From contig CAUDAE010000120.1 of assembly GCA_958447445.1 (NCBI GenBank), positions 1 to 5,406 of the forward strand: a stretch of 5,406 nucleotides of DNA, read 5' to 3'. This DNA is from an uncultured Collinsella sp. (GTDB lineage: Bacteria; Actinomycetota; Coriobacteriia; Coriobacteriales; Coriobacteriaceae). Below the pieces are notes generated by a model that was not told where the DNA came from, ran no database searches, and worked only from the letters and a program-made list of their open reading frames with translations. Made by a program: the position numbers and the translations under genes. How positions within the stretch are numbered: position 1 is the stretch's first letter; every line of letters begins with the position of its first letter. Of the stretch, positions 1 to 5,335 are shown piece after piece.

Positions 1-1049
1 AGGTGCTGACCGGACGCCGCAATCGCATGGTCACCGTGCCCGGTTTGAGCGACGAGCCACGGCTCGTCTACATCTGCCACATGGATACAGTCACCTTGGG
101 CGACGGCTGGGACGCGGACATTACGCCGCTCGGGGCGGTCGTGCGCGACGGCAAGCTCTACGGCCGCGGTGCCTGCGATATGAAGGGTGGCCTGGCCTGT
201 GCCATTGCCGCACTGGTCCATACGCTCGAGCGCGTGGCGGCGGATGGCGCGCTGCCCCGCCGCGGCTTTTCGCTCATCTGCTCGGTCGACGAGGAAGACT
301 TTATGCGAGGCTCCGAGGCGGCCATCGATGCCGGCTGGGTCGGTTCGCGCGAATGGGTGCTGGACACCGAGCCCACCGACGGACAGATCCAGGTGGCGCA
401 CAAGGGGCGTACGTGGTTCGAGATTGAAATGGCTGGCGTGACGGCGCATGCGAGCCAGCCGTGGAAGGGCGCGGATGCCGTCGCCGCCACGGCCGAGGTC
501 GTGTGTTCGCTCCGTCGCGCGTTTGTGGCGCTGCCCGCGCACGATGAGCTGGGGTCTTCGACCATCACGTTTGGCCAAATCGAGGGCGGATATCGCCCCT
601 ATGTCGTGCCCGACCGCGCCAAGGTCTGGGTCGATATGCGCCTGACTCCGCCGACTGATACGGCCGTCGCGAAGCGCATGGTAGAGCAGGCCATCGCCAG
701 CGCCGAAGCCGCCGTTCCCGGTTGCCACGGCAGCCACGTCGTGACGGGCGACCGCCCCGCCATCGAGCGCGACCCAAACTCTCCCCTTCTAGCAGTGCTC
801 AAGCGTGCCGCCGATGACGTGACGGGCGCGGACACGACCGTCGGCTTCTTTACCGGCTACACCGACACCGCCGTCATTGCCGGCAAGACGGGTAACCGTA
901 ACTGCATGAGCTATGGCCCAGGCTCGCTCGCGCTCGCGCACAAGCCCAACGAATATGTGCCCCACGCCGATATCGTTCGTTGTCAGCAGGTGCTAATCGC
1001 GCTCGCCGATAACGTGCTCTGGGACGCGAGCGGCCAAGTTGGGGCATAA
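1..1049 (+). CDS. M20-family metallopeptidase / ArgE-DapE-like deacylase (5' end outside window)
   Basis: This is a cytosolic zinc-dependent hydrolase of the M20 family (COG0624: acetylornithine deacetylase, succinyl-diaminopimelate desuccinylase, carboxypeptidase types). Numbering from the GTG at base 3, the metal and catalytic residues are all visible: H26-M-D28, bridging D59 in GRGACDMKGG, general base E97 and ligand E98 in VDEED, ligand E123 in DTEPTD, and the last ligand H313 in AHKPNE. Residues ~131-245 form the inserted dimerisation domain, with H149 in TAHAS, GQIEGG, and VVPDRAKVWVDMRL. Family members normally have about 80 residues before the first His, but only 25 are present, and the frame is open to base 1. 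The GTG at 3 is therefore probably not the real start and the gene is cut by the window edge. It has no signal peptide in view. All active-site residues are intact, so it is probably a working enzyme. The substrate cannot be fixed from this fragment. The next gene begins 39 bases downstream with no terminator between them, so the two may be cotranscribed. Confidence 0.93.
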   Translation, partial: VLTGRRNRMVTVPGLSDEPRLVYICHMDTVTLGDGWDADITPLGAVVRDGKLYGRGACDMKGGLACAIAALVHTLERVAADGALPRRGFSLICSVDEEDFMRGSEAAIDAGWVGSREWVLDTEPTDGQIQVAHKGRTWFEIEMAGVTAHASQPWKGADAVAATAEVVCSLRRAFVALPAHDELGSSTITFGQIEGGYRPYVVPDRAKVWVDMRLTPPTDTAVAKRMVEQAIASAEAAVPGCHGSHVVTGDRPAIERDPNSPLLAVLKRAADDVTGADTTVGFFTGYTDTAVIAGKTGNRNCMSYGPGSLALAHKPNEYVPHADIVRCQQVLIALADNVLWDASGQVGA

Positions 1050-1078
1050 TAAGCCGCGAACAAACCGACTCGTGCGTT

Positions 1079-1082
1079 AGGA
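1079..1082 (+). promoter_or_regulatory. Ribosome binding site of the DUF1015-like gene
   Basis: AGGA lies 6 bases before the ATG at 1089. It is a short but well-placed Shine-Dalgarno match and supports that ATG as the start. No -35/-10 pair stands out in the 39-base gap after the peptidase stop, which fits read-through from upstream. Confidence 0.55.
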
Positions 1083-1088
1083 CCGCCC

Positions 1089-1769
1089 ATGAAAGCACTT
1101 CCGTTTCCCTGCATCCGCCCGGCTCAGGACCGCGTGCTCGAGGCGCTGCCTGCAATGGGCAGCATCCTGAGCGGCAACGATGCTCTGCGCGGAGCCATTG
1201 CCGATGGCCTGATGCTCAAGGACCCGGGTGCGGCGTATTACGTGTACGAATGCTCGGGGGAGCCGGGGCGCGTGACGGGCGTTGTGGCGATCTGCCCGGT
1301 TGGTGCGCTGGCGGGCGGCGACGCGGTTGCCGCCGATACGGCCGCCGCTGCGCGCGCATTCGCCGACCTCAAGGTACAGCCCCGTCCCGCAACGCTCGCC
1401 TACGAGGCGTCGCCCGTCATGGACATCATCCTGGGCGCTGCCAAAGAGGGCGCCTCGCTCTACGCCGTCACCGACCCCGCGGGCATTACGCACCGCGTGT
1501 GGGAGGTCAAGCGCGAGGACGCCGTCGGCGCCATCCGTGCCATGCTCGACCAGGCGCCGGAGCCGGCACTGGCCGACGACCCTGCCTACGCTGCCGCACT
1601 AGTCGAGGCATCACAGCTCCTGGCCGACGATGCCCATGCTGCCGGCACCTACACGGGCAAAGAGCCGTTCAACTTTGCTGTAGCCGCACTGTTCCCCGCC
1701 GCGCAGATCGCCGGCGCCGCGCCGCAGGTTCCGACGGGTCTGCTCACGCACCAAGTCGCGCGGTTCTAG
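1089..1769 (+). CDS. Short, degenerate DUF1015-like protein (COG4198-like), function unknown
   Basis: This 226-residue soluble protein shows the order of landmarks I associate with DUF1015. It opens with LPFPCIRP (residues 4-11), has a DPGAAYYVYE block (45-54), then GRVTGVVAICPV (60-71), a TDPAGITHRVWEV block (128-140) that matches the family's D..G..H..W segment, and a late KEPFNFAVAALFPAAQIAG segment (191-209). Full DUF1015 proteins are about 400 residues. They carry an RPYDV-like motif near the N terminus and a conserved ADGHHR motif before a Tyr/Ala-rich helix. Here the N-terminal spacer is shortened, the ADGHHR position reads ADDPAY (162-167) with no His pair, and the protein stops shortly after the NF.VA.LFP segment, where the family would continue. 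It has no signal peptide or membrane segment. The frame is clean, so it looks like a shrunken, diverged gene rather than a fresh pseudogene. The family itself has no firmly established biochemical role. The family match is by eye and is my inference. Confidence 0.7.
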   Translation: MKALPFPCIRPAQDRVLEALPAMGSILSGNDALRGAIADGLMLKDPGAAYYVYECSGEPGRVTGVVAICPVGALAGGDAVAADTAAAARAFADLKVQPRPATLAYEASPVMDIILGAAKEGASLYAVTDPAGITHRVWEVKREDAVGAIRAMLDQAPEPALADDPAYAAALVEASQLLADDAHAAGTYTGKEPFNFAVAALFPAAQIAGAAPQVPTGLLTHQVARF

Positions 1770-1814
1770 CAAGACCAGACCGCGCAGCACAAAAATCGGC
1801 AGCTCAACAAACAG

Positions 1815-1855
1815 GGGGCAGAGATGCAGCAGGTACATGCATCTCCGCCCCTTTT
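1815..1855 (+). terminator. Rho-independent terminator between convergent genes
   Basis: A 14-base arm (1815-1828) pairs with 1838-1851 with a single A/C mismatch (1820/1846) around a 9-base loop, and TTTT follows at 1852-1855. It lies 45 bases after the stop of the DUF1015-like gene and faces the end of the convergent phosphatase gene. On the - strand the same stem is followed by only a patchy CTGTTTGTTG, so it may also stop the opposite transcript, but less cleanly. Confidence 0.85.
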
Positions 1856-1898
1856 GCGTCGAGAAGTTATGCCGGCGACCCGAGCCGCCACGCTCGCG

Positions 1899-2534
1899 TT
1901 ATCCGCGCTGCGGACCTGCAGTAGCCACAAGCGGTTCAAGGCCCAGCTCGCGTGCGTAATCCTCCTGCGTAAAAATCTCAATCAGCTCAAACGTGTCGGA
2001 TTCGTCGTCAAACGCAAAGTGCAGCACCGAGCAGTTGCCCGGCACACGGTCGCGCTCGTCTGCCGCCGCGCCCTTCACGTGGTCCATGAACTCCTTGATG
2101 GCCGATCCGTGGCTTACCGCAAGCACGCACGTATGGTCCGGACGCTGCATAAGCTCGGTCAGCGTCGTCACCATGCGGTCGCGCACCTGCATCTGGCCCT
2201 CGCCGCCAAACTGACGATAGAAATCGCGCCACGGGCGCTCGGGCATAAGCATCACGCGCTCGGCCTCAAAGTCGCCAAAGAACCACTCGCGCAGACCGTC
2301 CAGGCGCTCGTACGCCAAGCCCGGCCACAAGTTGGCGATAGTCTGCTCGGTGCGATGAAGCGTGGAGGTGTAGGCATGATCGGGCTCAATGCCGCGCGCA
2401 CGTAAAAACATGCCGGCGCGCGCCGCCTGGTCGCAACCCAACTGCGTAAGCGGCGAGTCACTCCAGCCCTGAATAATACGCTTAAGGTTGAATATCGTCT
2501 GTCCATGACGGACCAGATACAGGTCTTTATTCAT
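1899..2534 (-). CDS. Histidine phosphatase superfamily protein (second of a tandem pair)
   Basis: This 211-residue cytosolic protein belongs to the phosphoglycerate mutase-like branch of the histidine phosphatases, which transfer phosphate through a phospho-histidine. The signature is LVRHGQT, with nucleophile H10 flanked by R9 and G11. Other core residues are R61 in the STLHRTEQT segment (family SPL.RA.QT), acid/base candidate E83 in LREWFFGDFE, and H142 in AVSHGSA. The ATG at 2534 is chosen because AAAGGA (2540-2545) sits 5 bases upstream. A TTG eight codons earlier would start almost on top of the preceding stop and has no such site. The gap to the upstream paralogue is 17 bases, so the two are surely cotranscribed. 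Compared with its neighbour it has an extra C-terminal tail of about 25 residues (ITQ-like end through PQRG). The length and lack of mutase-specific insertions suggest a phosphatase rather than a glycolytic mutase. The substrate is unknown. Confidence 0.93.
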   Translation of the reverse strand: MNKDLYLVRHGQTIFNLKRIIQGWSDSPLTQLGCDQAARAGMFLRARGIEPDHAYTSTLHRTEQTIANLWPGLAYERLDGLREWFFGDFEAERVMLMPERPWRDFYRQFGGEGQMQVRDRMVTTLTELMQRPDHTCVLAVSHGSAIKEFMDHVKGAAADERDRVPGNCSVLHFAFDDESDTFELIEIFTQEDYARELGLEPLVATAGPQRG

Positions 2535-2539
2535 AGGGG

Positions 2540-2545
2540 TCCTTT
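2540..2545 (-). promoter_or_regulatory. Ribosome binding site fixing the start of the second phosphatase
   Basis: AAAGGA on the - strand lies 5 bases before ATG 2534-2532, inside the 17-base gap after the upstream paralogue's stop. It favours the ATG over an in-frame TTG at 2558. Confidence 0.75.
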
Positions 2546-2551
2546 CGTTCG

Positions 2552-3094
2552 TTACCAATCAAGGAGCGAAAACGCCCCGTCGCAATAGCCAAAATGAAGC
2601 ACGGCTCCGTTGTCGGGTAGCTCTCCCCTGCCAGTCACATACTCAAGAAACTCCTGGCAGGCTGAGCCGTGGGAAACCGCCAGCACGCAGTCGTGCTGCG
2701 GCCTGGCCATGATGCGCGACAGCACCGCGACCATACGCGACTGGAGCTGCACTTCCGACTCGCCGCCAAACGCGACCGGATAATCACCCCAGGGCTGCGG
2801 CGGCATATCGCGATTTGATGTACCCTCCAGCGAGCCCAAATGCCACTCGCGTAGGTCATCGACCAGCTCTATCGAGCAGCCCTCGCCAGCAATTAGCTCA
2901 GCCGTACGCCGCGCCCGGCCCAACGGGGAGGAATACACACGGTCAAAGGTCACGCCACGCGCCTCAAACGCCGCGCGCGTCGCCAGCGCCTGCTCGCGCC
3001 CGCGCGCCGTAAGCGGCGAATCGTGCCCACCCTGCAAAATGTTCTGCACGTTGAGCTCAGTCTGCCCATGCCGCACCAAATACAAATCTGCCAC
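2552..3094 (-). CDS. Histidine phosphatase superfamily protein (first of a tandem pair)
   Basis: This is a 180-residue compact phosphoglycerate mutase-like histidine phosphatase. It shows LVRHGQT with R8-H9-G10, SSPLGRARRT with R60, LREWHLGSLEG with acid/base candidate E83, and LAVSHGSA with H142. It is clearly a paralogue of the next gene downstream. The shared blocks include LYLVRHGQT, DSPLT, LREW, an FGGE segment, a VSHGSA block and a VLHF strand, at nearly identical positions (E83 and H142 coincide). The start is GTG at 3094, read as Met. AGGAGG (3099-3104) lies 4 bases upstream and no ATG competes. Since the 82-base gap to the nitroreductase stop has no AT-rich promoter-like box on this strand, I infer that it is transcribed from the nitroreductase side. 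The substrate is unknown; small phosphometabolites are typical for the superfamily. All catalytic residues are present. Confidence 0.93.
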   Translation of the reverse strand: MADLYLVRHGQTELNVQNILQGGHDSPLTARGREQALATRAAFEARGVTFDRVYSSPLGRARRTAELIAGEGCSIELVDDLREWHLGSLEGTSNRDMPPQPWGDYPVAFGGESEVQLQSRMVAVLSRIMARPQHDCVLAVSHGSACQEFLEYVTGRGELPDNGAVLHFGYCDGAFSLLDW

Positions 3095-3098
3095 ACGC

Positions 3099-3104
3099 CC
3101 TCCT
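3099..3104 (-). promoter_or_regulatory. Ribosome binding site supporting a GTG start
   Basis: A perfect AGGAGG (seen as CCTCCT on the + strand) lies 4 bases before GTG 3094-3092. This is strong support for a non-ATG start of the first phosphatase. It sits 5 bases from the edge of the palindromic element at 3110-3144. Confidence 0.8.
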
Positions 3105-3109
3105 CTCGC

Positions 3110-3144
3110 ACCACCGCAAAGGGGACAGGTACCTTTGTGGTGGT
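3110..3144. repeat. Palindromic intergenic element (REP-like hairpin)
   Basis: ACCACCGCAAAGG (3110-3122) pairs along all 13 positions with CCTTTGTGGTGGT (3132-3144), with one G.U wobble (3116/3138), around the loop GGACAGGTA (3123-3131). The centre contains GGTACC. There is no T-tract on either side, so it is not a normal terminator. It lies between the nitroreductase stop and the ribosome site of the first phosphatase. The shape (a 35-base, GC-rich, imperfect palindrome with a GGGGACAG core) resembles REP-type mobile repeats, and I have an unverified impression that similar sequences recur in Coriobacteriia. Copy number cannot be judged from one window. It could instead act as an RNA processing or stability hairpin within the operon. 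Confidence 0.6.
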
Positions 3145-3176
3145 TTACCGCCGGATCACACCGCGGTGACGCTCAA

Positions 3177-3848
3177 CTACACCAGCACGTCGGCGAGCGA
3201 ACGCTTGGGTACGTGGTGCACCTGTGCCTCGTCGCGCCAATAATTGATGGAGCCGTCGGGGTTGGAATCGATCGCATCGATCACCTGTGTCTCGGCCGGA
3301 ACGCCAAACGCCATGACCAGCTTGAGCTCATACTTGTCGTTATCGAGTCCCATGGCATCGATCGCGTGGGGCGTAAAGGCCTTGAACATGCAGGCTGCCA
3401 CCTCGGGCGTGGCGCTGCGGGCGGCGAACATCATCGTCTGCGCGGCAATGCCCGTGTCGACCTCGGTAATGGGAGCAGCGGGCTTGCCCGGAACGGCGCG
3501 CTCAGCAAAAATCGCGATGTAGCCGGTCGGGCGCTCGCCCTCATCGGGACCCGGCCAATCCTTGAGCGCACCGGCCCACGCGAGCTCATCAAATACGCGC
3601 GCGCAGTCCTCTGCACCGCTCACCACATGAAAGCGTAGGCGCTGAGCGTTGGCGCCGCAGGGAGCCAGGTGCGCCAGTTCCGCCAGCTCGAGCAAAAACT
3701 CGCGCGGCACGCGCATGGACTCGTCAAAGCGGCGGCACGTGCGGGCGCGGCGAACCAACGCATCGAACGCATCCAGGCCGAGCTTTTCGCAACCTTGCTT
3801 TGCCATCGATTCGACACTCGACGGTGCCTCGGGAACTGCTTCGTTCAT
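3177..3848 (-). CDS. Nitroreductase family protein (FMN-dependent oxidoreductase)
   Basis: This is a 223-residue cytosolic flavoprotein of the nitroreductase fold, which typically binds FMN as a dimer and uses NAD(P)H to reduce nitro, quinone or related groups. FMN-contact regions are visible: RTCRRFDES (36-44, family R.S.R.F), HLAPCGANAQRLRFHVVSG (60-78, family APSG.N.Q), and EVDTGIAAQTMMFAARS (129-145). The C-terminal INYWRDEAQVHHVPKRSL (201-218) together with LAWAGALKDWPGPDEGERP places it in a nitroreductase subgroup common in Clostridia and Coriobacteria. In that subgroup the helix after DTGIAAQ usually ends in G-L-G-G-C; here it reads TPEVAAC (147-153), a mild divergence. I chose ATG 3848. 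The upstream GGGGG (3853-3857) is only a weak ribosome site, and an in-frame TTG at 3860 and ATG at 3806 are alternatives. It appears to be the first gene of a unit with the two phosphatases. The true substrate is unknown. Confidence 0.9.
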   Translation of the reverse strand: MNEAVPEAPSSVESMAKQGCEKLGLDAFDALVRRARTCRRFDESMRVPREFLLELAELAHLAPCGANAQRLRFHVVSGAEDCARVFDELAWAGALKDWPGPDEGERPTGYIAIFAERAVPGKPAAPITEVDTGIAAQTMMFAARSATPEVAACMFKAFTPHAIDAMGLDNDKYELKLVMAFGVPAETQVIDAIDSNPDGSINYWRDEAQVHHVPKRSLADVLV

Positions 3849-4019
3849 AGGGACCCCCAATACAAGCCAATTGTCCTTAGGAAAATCTAACCTAAAACCT
3901 AGGCAATAACGAACAGGGCTGCAATGTTCTACAATTGTTGATTAGAAAATCGCGACGTGGGGAACAGCGGAAACAATTCGGGGCCTTTGGGTTACGTTTC
4001 GCCCTCCCCGACCCATACG

Positions 4020-4042
4020 CCAGCGCCTTTAGGCGATACTGG
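4020..4042 (+). other. Leader hairpin upstream of the HdeD-like gene
   Basis: CCAGCGCC (4020-4027) pairs with GGCG (4032-4035) and CTGG (4039-4042) around a TTTA loop, with a 3-base ATA bulge on the 3' side. It ends 41 bases before the ATG and leaves the ribosome site free. No U-tract follows, so it is not a terminator. Function is unknown; it may affect mRNA stability. Confidence 0.35.
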
Positions 4043-4071
4043 TTGTAACGATCAAGGCTTACGCCACACGG

Positions 4072-4078
4072 AAAGGAG
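4072..4078 (+). promoter_or_regulatory. Strong ribosome binding site of the HdeD-like gene
   Basis: AAAGGAG lies 5 bases before ATG 4084 and fixes the start. It probably also drives the second gene through coupling, since that gene has no clear site of its own. Confidence 0.85.
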
Positions 4079-4083
4079 ACATT

Positions 4084-4686
4084 ATGGGCATCTTTAAGAA
4101 CGATGACCAAAAATCGAGCCAGTTTGGATTTGACGAGAAAAGCATGGCGGGCAAAGCCGTCAAGGCCGTACGCTGGATCTACGCCATCACGGGCGTCTTA
4201 GCGCTCATTGCTGGTATCGCGCTGCTTTTTGCACCCGCCAAGTCCCTCGTCTTTTTGACGACTGTCCTGGGTTTTTACTTTGTAATCACTGCTGCCATCA
4301 GGCTGTTCACTGCCATTTTTGAGCCGCTGCTGCCCACCGGCTGGCGCGTGACGAGCATCATCTCCAACCTACTCATTATCTTGGGCGGCGTCATAATCCT
4401 GCGCAACCAGGCCTTCTCGACCGCGACGCTCACCACGATGGTGGTTATCGTGGCCGGCTTTGGCTGGATTGTCGAAGGTGTCATGTCCATTCTGGAGTCC
4501 GAGCTTTCGTCCAACCGCGCCCTCGCTATCCTGAGCGGCGCACTCTCCATCATCGCCGGCATGTTCGTGTTTATCTATCCGCTGTGGTCGGTCAAGATGC
4601 TCGTTATCTTTAGCGGCGCCGCGCTGCTGGTGTTTGGCGTTACGCTGATTGTTCGCGCTATTCAATTTGGCAAACTGGTGCACTAG
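4084..4686 (+). CDS. HdeD/DUF308 family six-helix membrane protein
   Basis: This is a 200-residue integral membrane protein. A charged, soluble N terminus of ~25 residues (with FKNDDQKSS) is followed by six hydrophobic helices at about 31-50, 54-79, 88-106, 114-136, 145-164 and 168-192. The helices fall into repeated pairs. Each half carries the family's Pro after a helix followed by a hydrophobic Ser/Val stretch: FAPAKSLVFL at 49-58 and YPLWSVKMLV at 165-174. This length, helix number and repeat pattern match the HdeD family (DUF308). E. coli HdeD is linked to acid resistance at high cell density; a related stress role here is inference. It has no catalytic motif. It is the first gene of a two-gene unit, and its TAG stop is directly followed by the ATG of the YaiI-like gene. 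The molecular function of the family is not established. Confidence 0.88.
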   Translation: MGIFKNDDQKSSQFGFDEKSMAGKAVKAVRWIYAITGVLALIAGIALLFAPAKSLVFLTTVLGFYFVITAAIRLFTAIFEPLLPTGWRVTSIISNLLIILGGVIILRNQAFSTATLTTMVVIVAGFGWIVEGVMSILESELSSNRALAILSGALSIIAGMFVFIYPLWSVKMLVIFSGAALLVFGVTLIVRAIQFGKLVH

Positions 4687-5169
4687 ATGCCGCGAACGCT
4701 CTTTATTGATGCCGACGCCTGCCCGGTCACGCGCGAGTCGATTGATTGCGCGCGGCGGGCGGGCGTCGCCGTTGTTATCGCCGGCAACAGCACGCAAAAC
4801 CTGGAACGGCACATTCGCCGCGACGACCCGCGTGATGCCGAGCACGCGCGACGCGGCTTTTGGGTCACGACGCTCGATGTGAGCGTGGGCGCCGACAGCG
4901 CCGACTTTGCCATTGTCGAACGCCTGCAGGCGGGCGACGTAGTCGTGACGCAGGACATTGGCTTGGCGAGCATGGTGCTCGGCCGCGATGCCGCCGCAAT
5001 CGGTGTGCGCGGGCGCGTCTACGACAAGGCGACCATCGACATGCAACTGTTTATTCGCCACGAGGAAAAGAAGGTGCGCCGCGCCGGCGGACGCACTCGC
5101 GGACCGGCGGCATTTACCAGCGAAGACCGCGCTCGCTTTAAACGCAACCTCACCGAGCTGCTCCGCTAA
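4687..5169 (+). CDS. YaiI/YqxD family protein (UPF0178, DUF188), PIN-like fold
   Basis: This is a 160-residue soluble protein of the UPF0178 family. Its hallmark N terminus LFIDADACPVTRE (5-17) has D8, D10 and C12-P13. It is followed by a VVIAGNS strand-turn (29-35, family VANS), GADSADFAIVERL (68-80, family GAD.AD..I.E) with D70 and D73, VVTQDIGLA (86-94) with D90 (family T.D..LA), a late RGRVYDKATIDMQL segment (108-121, family RG..YT..NI...L), and a C-terminal GPAAFTSEDRARFKRNLTELL (139-159). The clustered acidic residues fit a PIN-like metal-binding site. Nuclease activity is a reasonable guess but is not proven for this family. The insertion RRDDPRDAEHARRG (44-57) gives a slightly longer middle than typical members. 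The ATG immediately follows the HdeD-like TAG, and only weak GGTG stands upstream, so translation is probably coupled to that gene. Confidence 0.93.
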   Translation: MPRTLFIDADACPVTRESIDCARRAGVAVVIAGNSTQNLERHIRRDDPRDAEHARRGFWVTTLDVSVGADSADFAIVERLQAGDVVVTQDIGLASMVLGRDAAAIGVRGRVYDKATIDMQLFIRHEEKKVRRAGGRTRGPAAFTSEDRARFKRNLTELLR

Positions 5170-5174
5170 CCAAG

Positions 5175-5210
5175 GTAGATTTTTGGGACATGTCCGGAAA
5201 TCTGCTTTTT
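5175..5210 (+). terminator. Rho-independent terminator of the HdeD-YaiI unit
   Basis: The segment 5175-5186 pairs with 5194-5205 over 12 positions, three of them U.G wobbles (5176/5204, 5183/5197, 5184/5196), around the loop GACATGT. TTTTT follows at 5206-5210. It begins 5 bases after the YaiI stop. In the opposite strand's RNA the wobble pairs would become C/A mismatches, so it should work mainly on the + strand transcript. Confidence 0.7.
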
Positions 5211-5249
5211 GCTTTGGGCGGTGTGAGCGCTCAAAATCCATGGCTCAAC

Positions 5250-5327
5250 AAAAAAGGGGCTTCAAAATGCCATGCGTCGCCGCATTGTGCAGGCGCCGAG
5301 CATGGCTATTTTGAAGCCCGTTTTGTT
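5250..5327. terminator. Long bidirectional terminator between convergent genes
   Basis: The arm 5257-5275 pairs with 5300-5319 along 19 base pairs with a single bulged base on the 3' side (A5308 or T5307). Inside, CGCCGCA (5278-5284) pairs with TGC and GGCG (5288-5295) around a TTG loop with one bulged A. On the + strand GTTTTGTT follows (5320-5327). On the - strand the stem is followed by TTTTTT, seen as A5250-5255. It therefore can stop transcripts from both sides, namely the YaiI unit and the membrane-protein gene ending at 5336. Confidence 0.88.
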
Positions 5328-5335
5328 AGGCCCAC

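Larger units (their letters stand above)
3849..4083. other. Divergent intergenic region with promoter-like patches
   Basis: These 235 bases separate the - strand nitroreductase from the + strand HdeD-like gene and should hold both promoters. The part from 3871 to 3950 is clearly more AT-rich than the flanking genes. On the + strand TACAAT (3930-3935) is a good -10 candidate, but its -35 partner at 17 bases is poor. On the - strand TTGCAG (3924-3919) and TAGGTT (3901-3896) sit 17 bases apart, each a half match. CCTTAGG (3875-3881) and CCTAGG (3898-3903) are centred about 22 bases apart near the latter box. If transcription starts near 3942, the HdeD-like mRNA has a leader of about 140 bases containing the hairpin at 4020-4042. 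The promoter placements are tentative. Confidence 0.4.

Noticed and set aside
1250..1924. A 224-codon + strand open frame overlapping the DUF1015-like gene
   Set aside because: The translation is dominated by Arg, Gly and Ala, it is in a shifted frame, and it runs through the terminator at 1815-1855.
1824..2405. A 193-codon + strand open frame opposite the second histidine phosphatase
   Set aside because: It starts inside the terminator hairpin and runs antisense to a gene with all its catalytic residues. No recognisable motif is present.
1899..3094. Naming the two phosphatases gpmA/gpmB or cobC
   Set aside because: Only the superfamily core is visible. Neither cofactor-dependent mutase insertions nor cobalamin genes are nearby, so a symbol would overstate the evidence.
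3110..3144. Reading the palindrome as a terminator between the nitroreductase and the phosphatases
   Set aside because: No run of T follows on the - strand, and no promoter-like box follows it to restart transcription.
3159..3168. CACCGCGGTG perfect palindrome after the nitroreductase stop
   Set aside because: Ten bases of GC-rich self-complementarity are expected by chance at this composition, and it has no loop or partner site.
3039..3638. A 199-codon + strand open frame opposite the nitroreductase and first phosphatase
   Set aside because: It is antisense to two real genes and crosses the palindromic element; no domain is visible.
5224..5233. TGAGCGCTCA perfect palindrome between the two terminators
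   Set aside because: It is short and isolated, with no gene start nearby for an operator to control. It is probably chance or part of intergenic secondary structure.
4369..5241. A 290-codon open frame on the - strand opposite the HdeD and YaiI genes
   Set aside because: It lies antisense to two well-supported genes and crosses their terminator. The predicted product is rich in His, Arg and Ala without any domain, as expected of a high-GC shadow frame.
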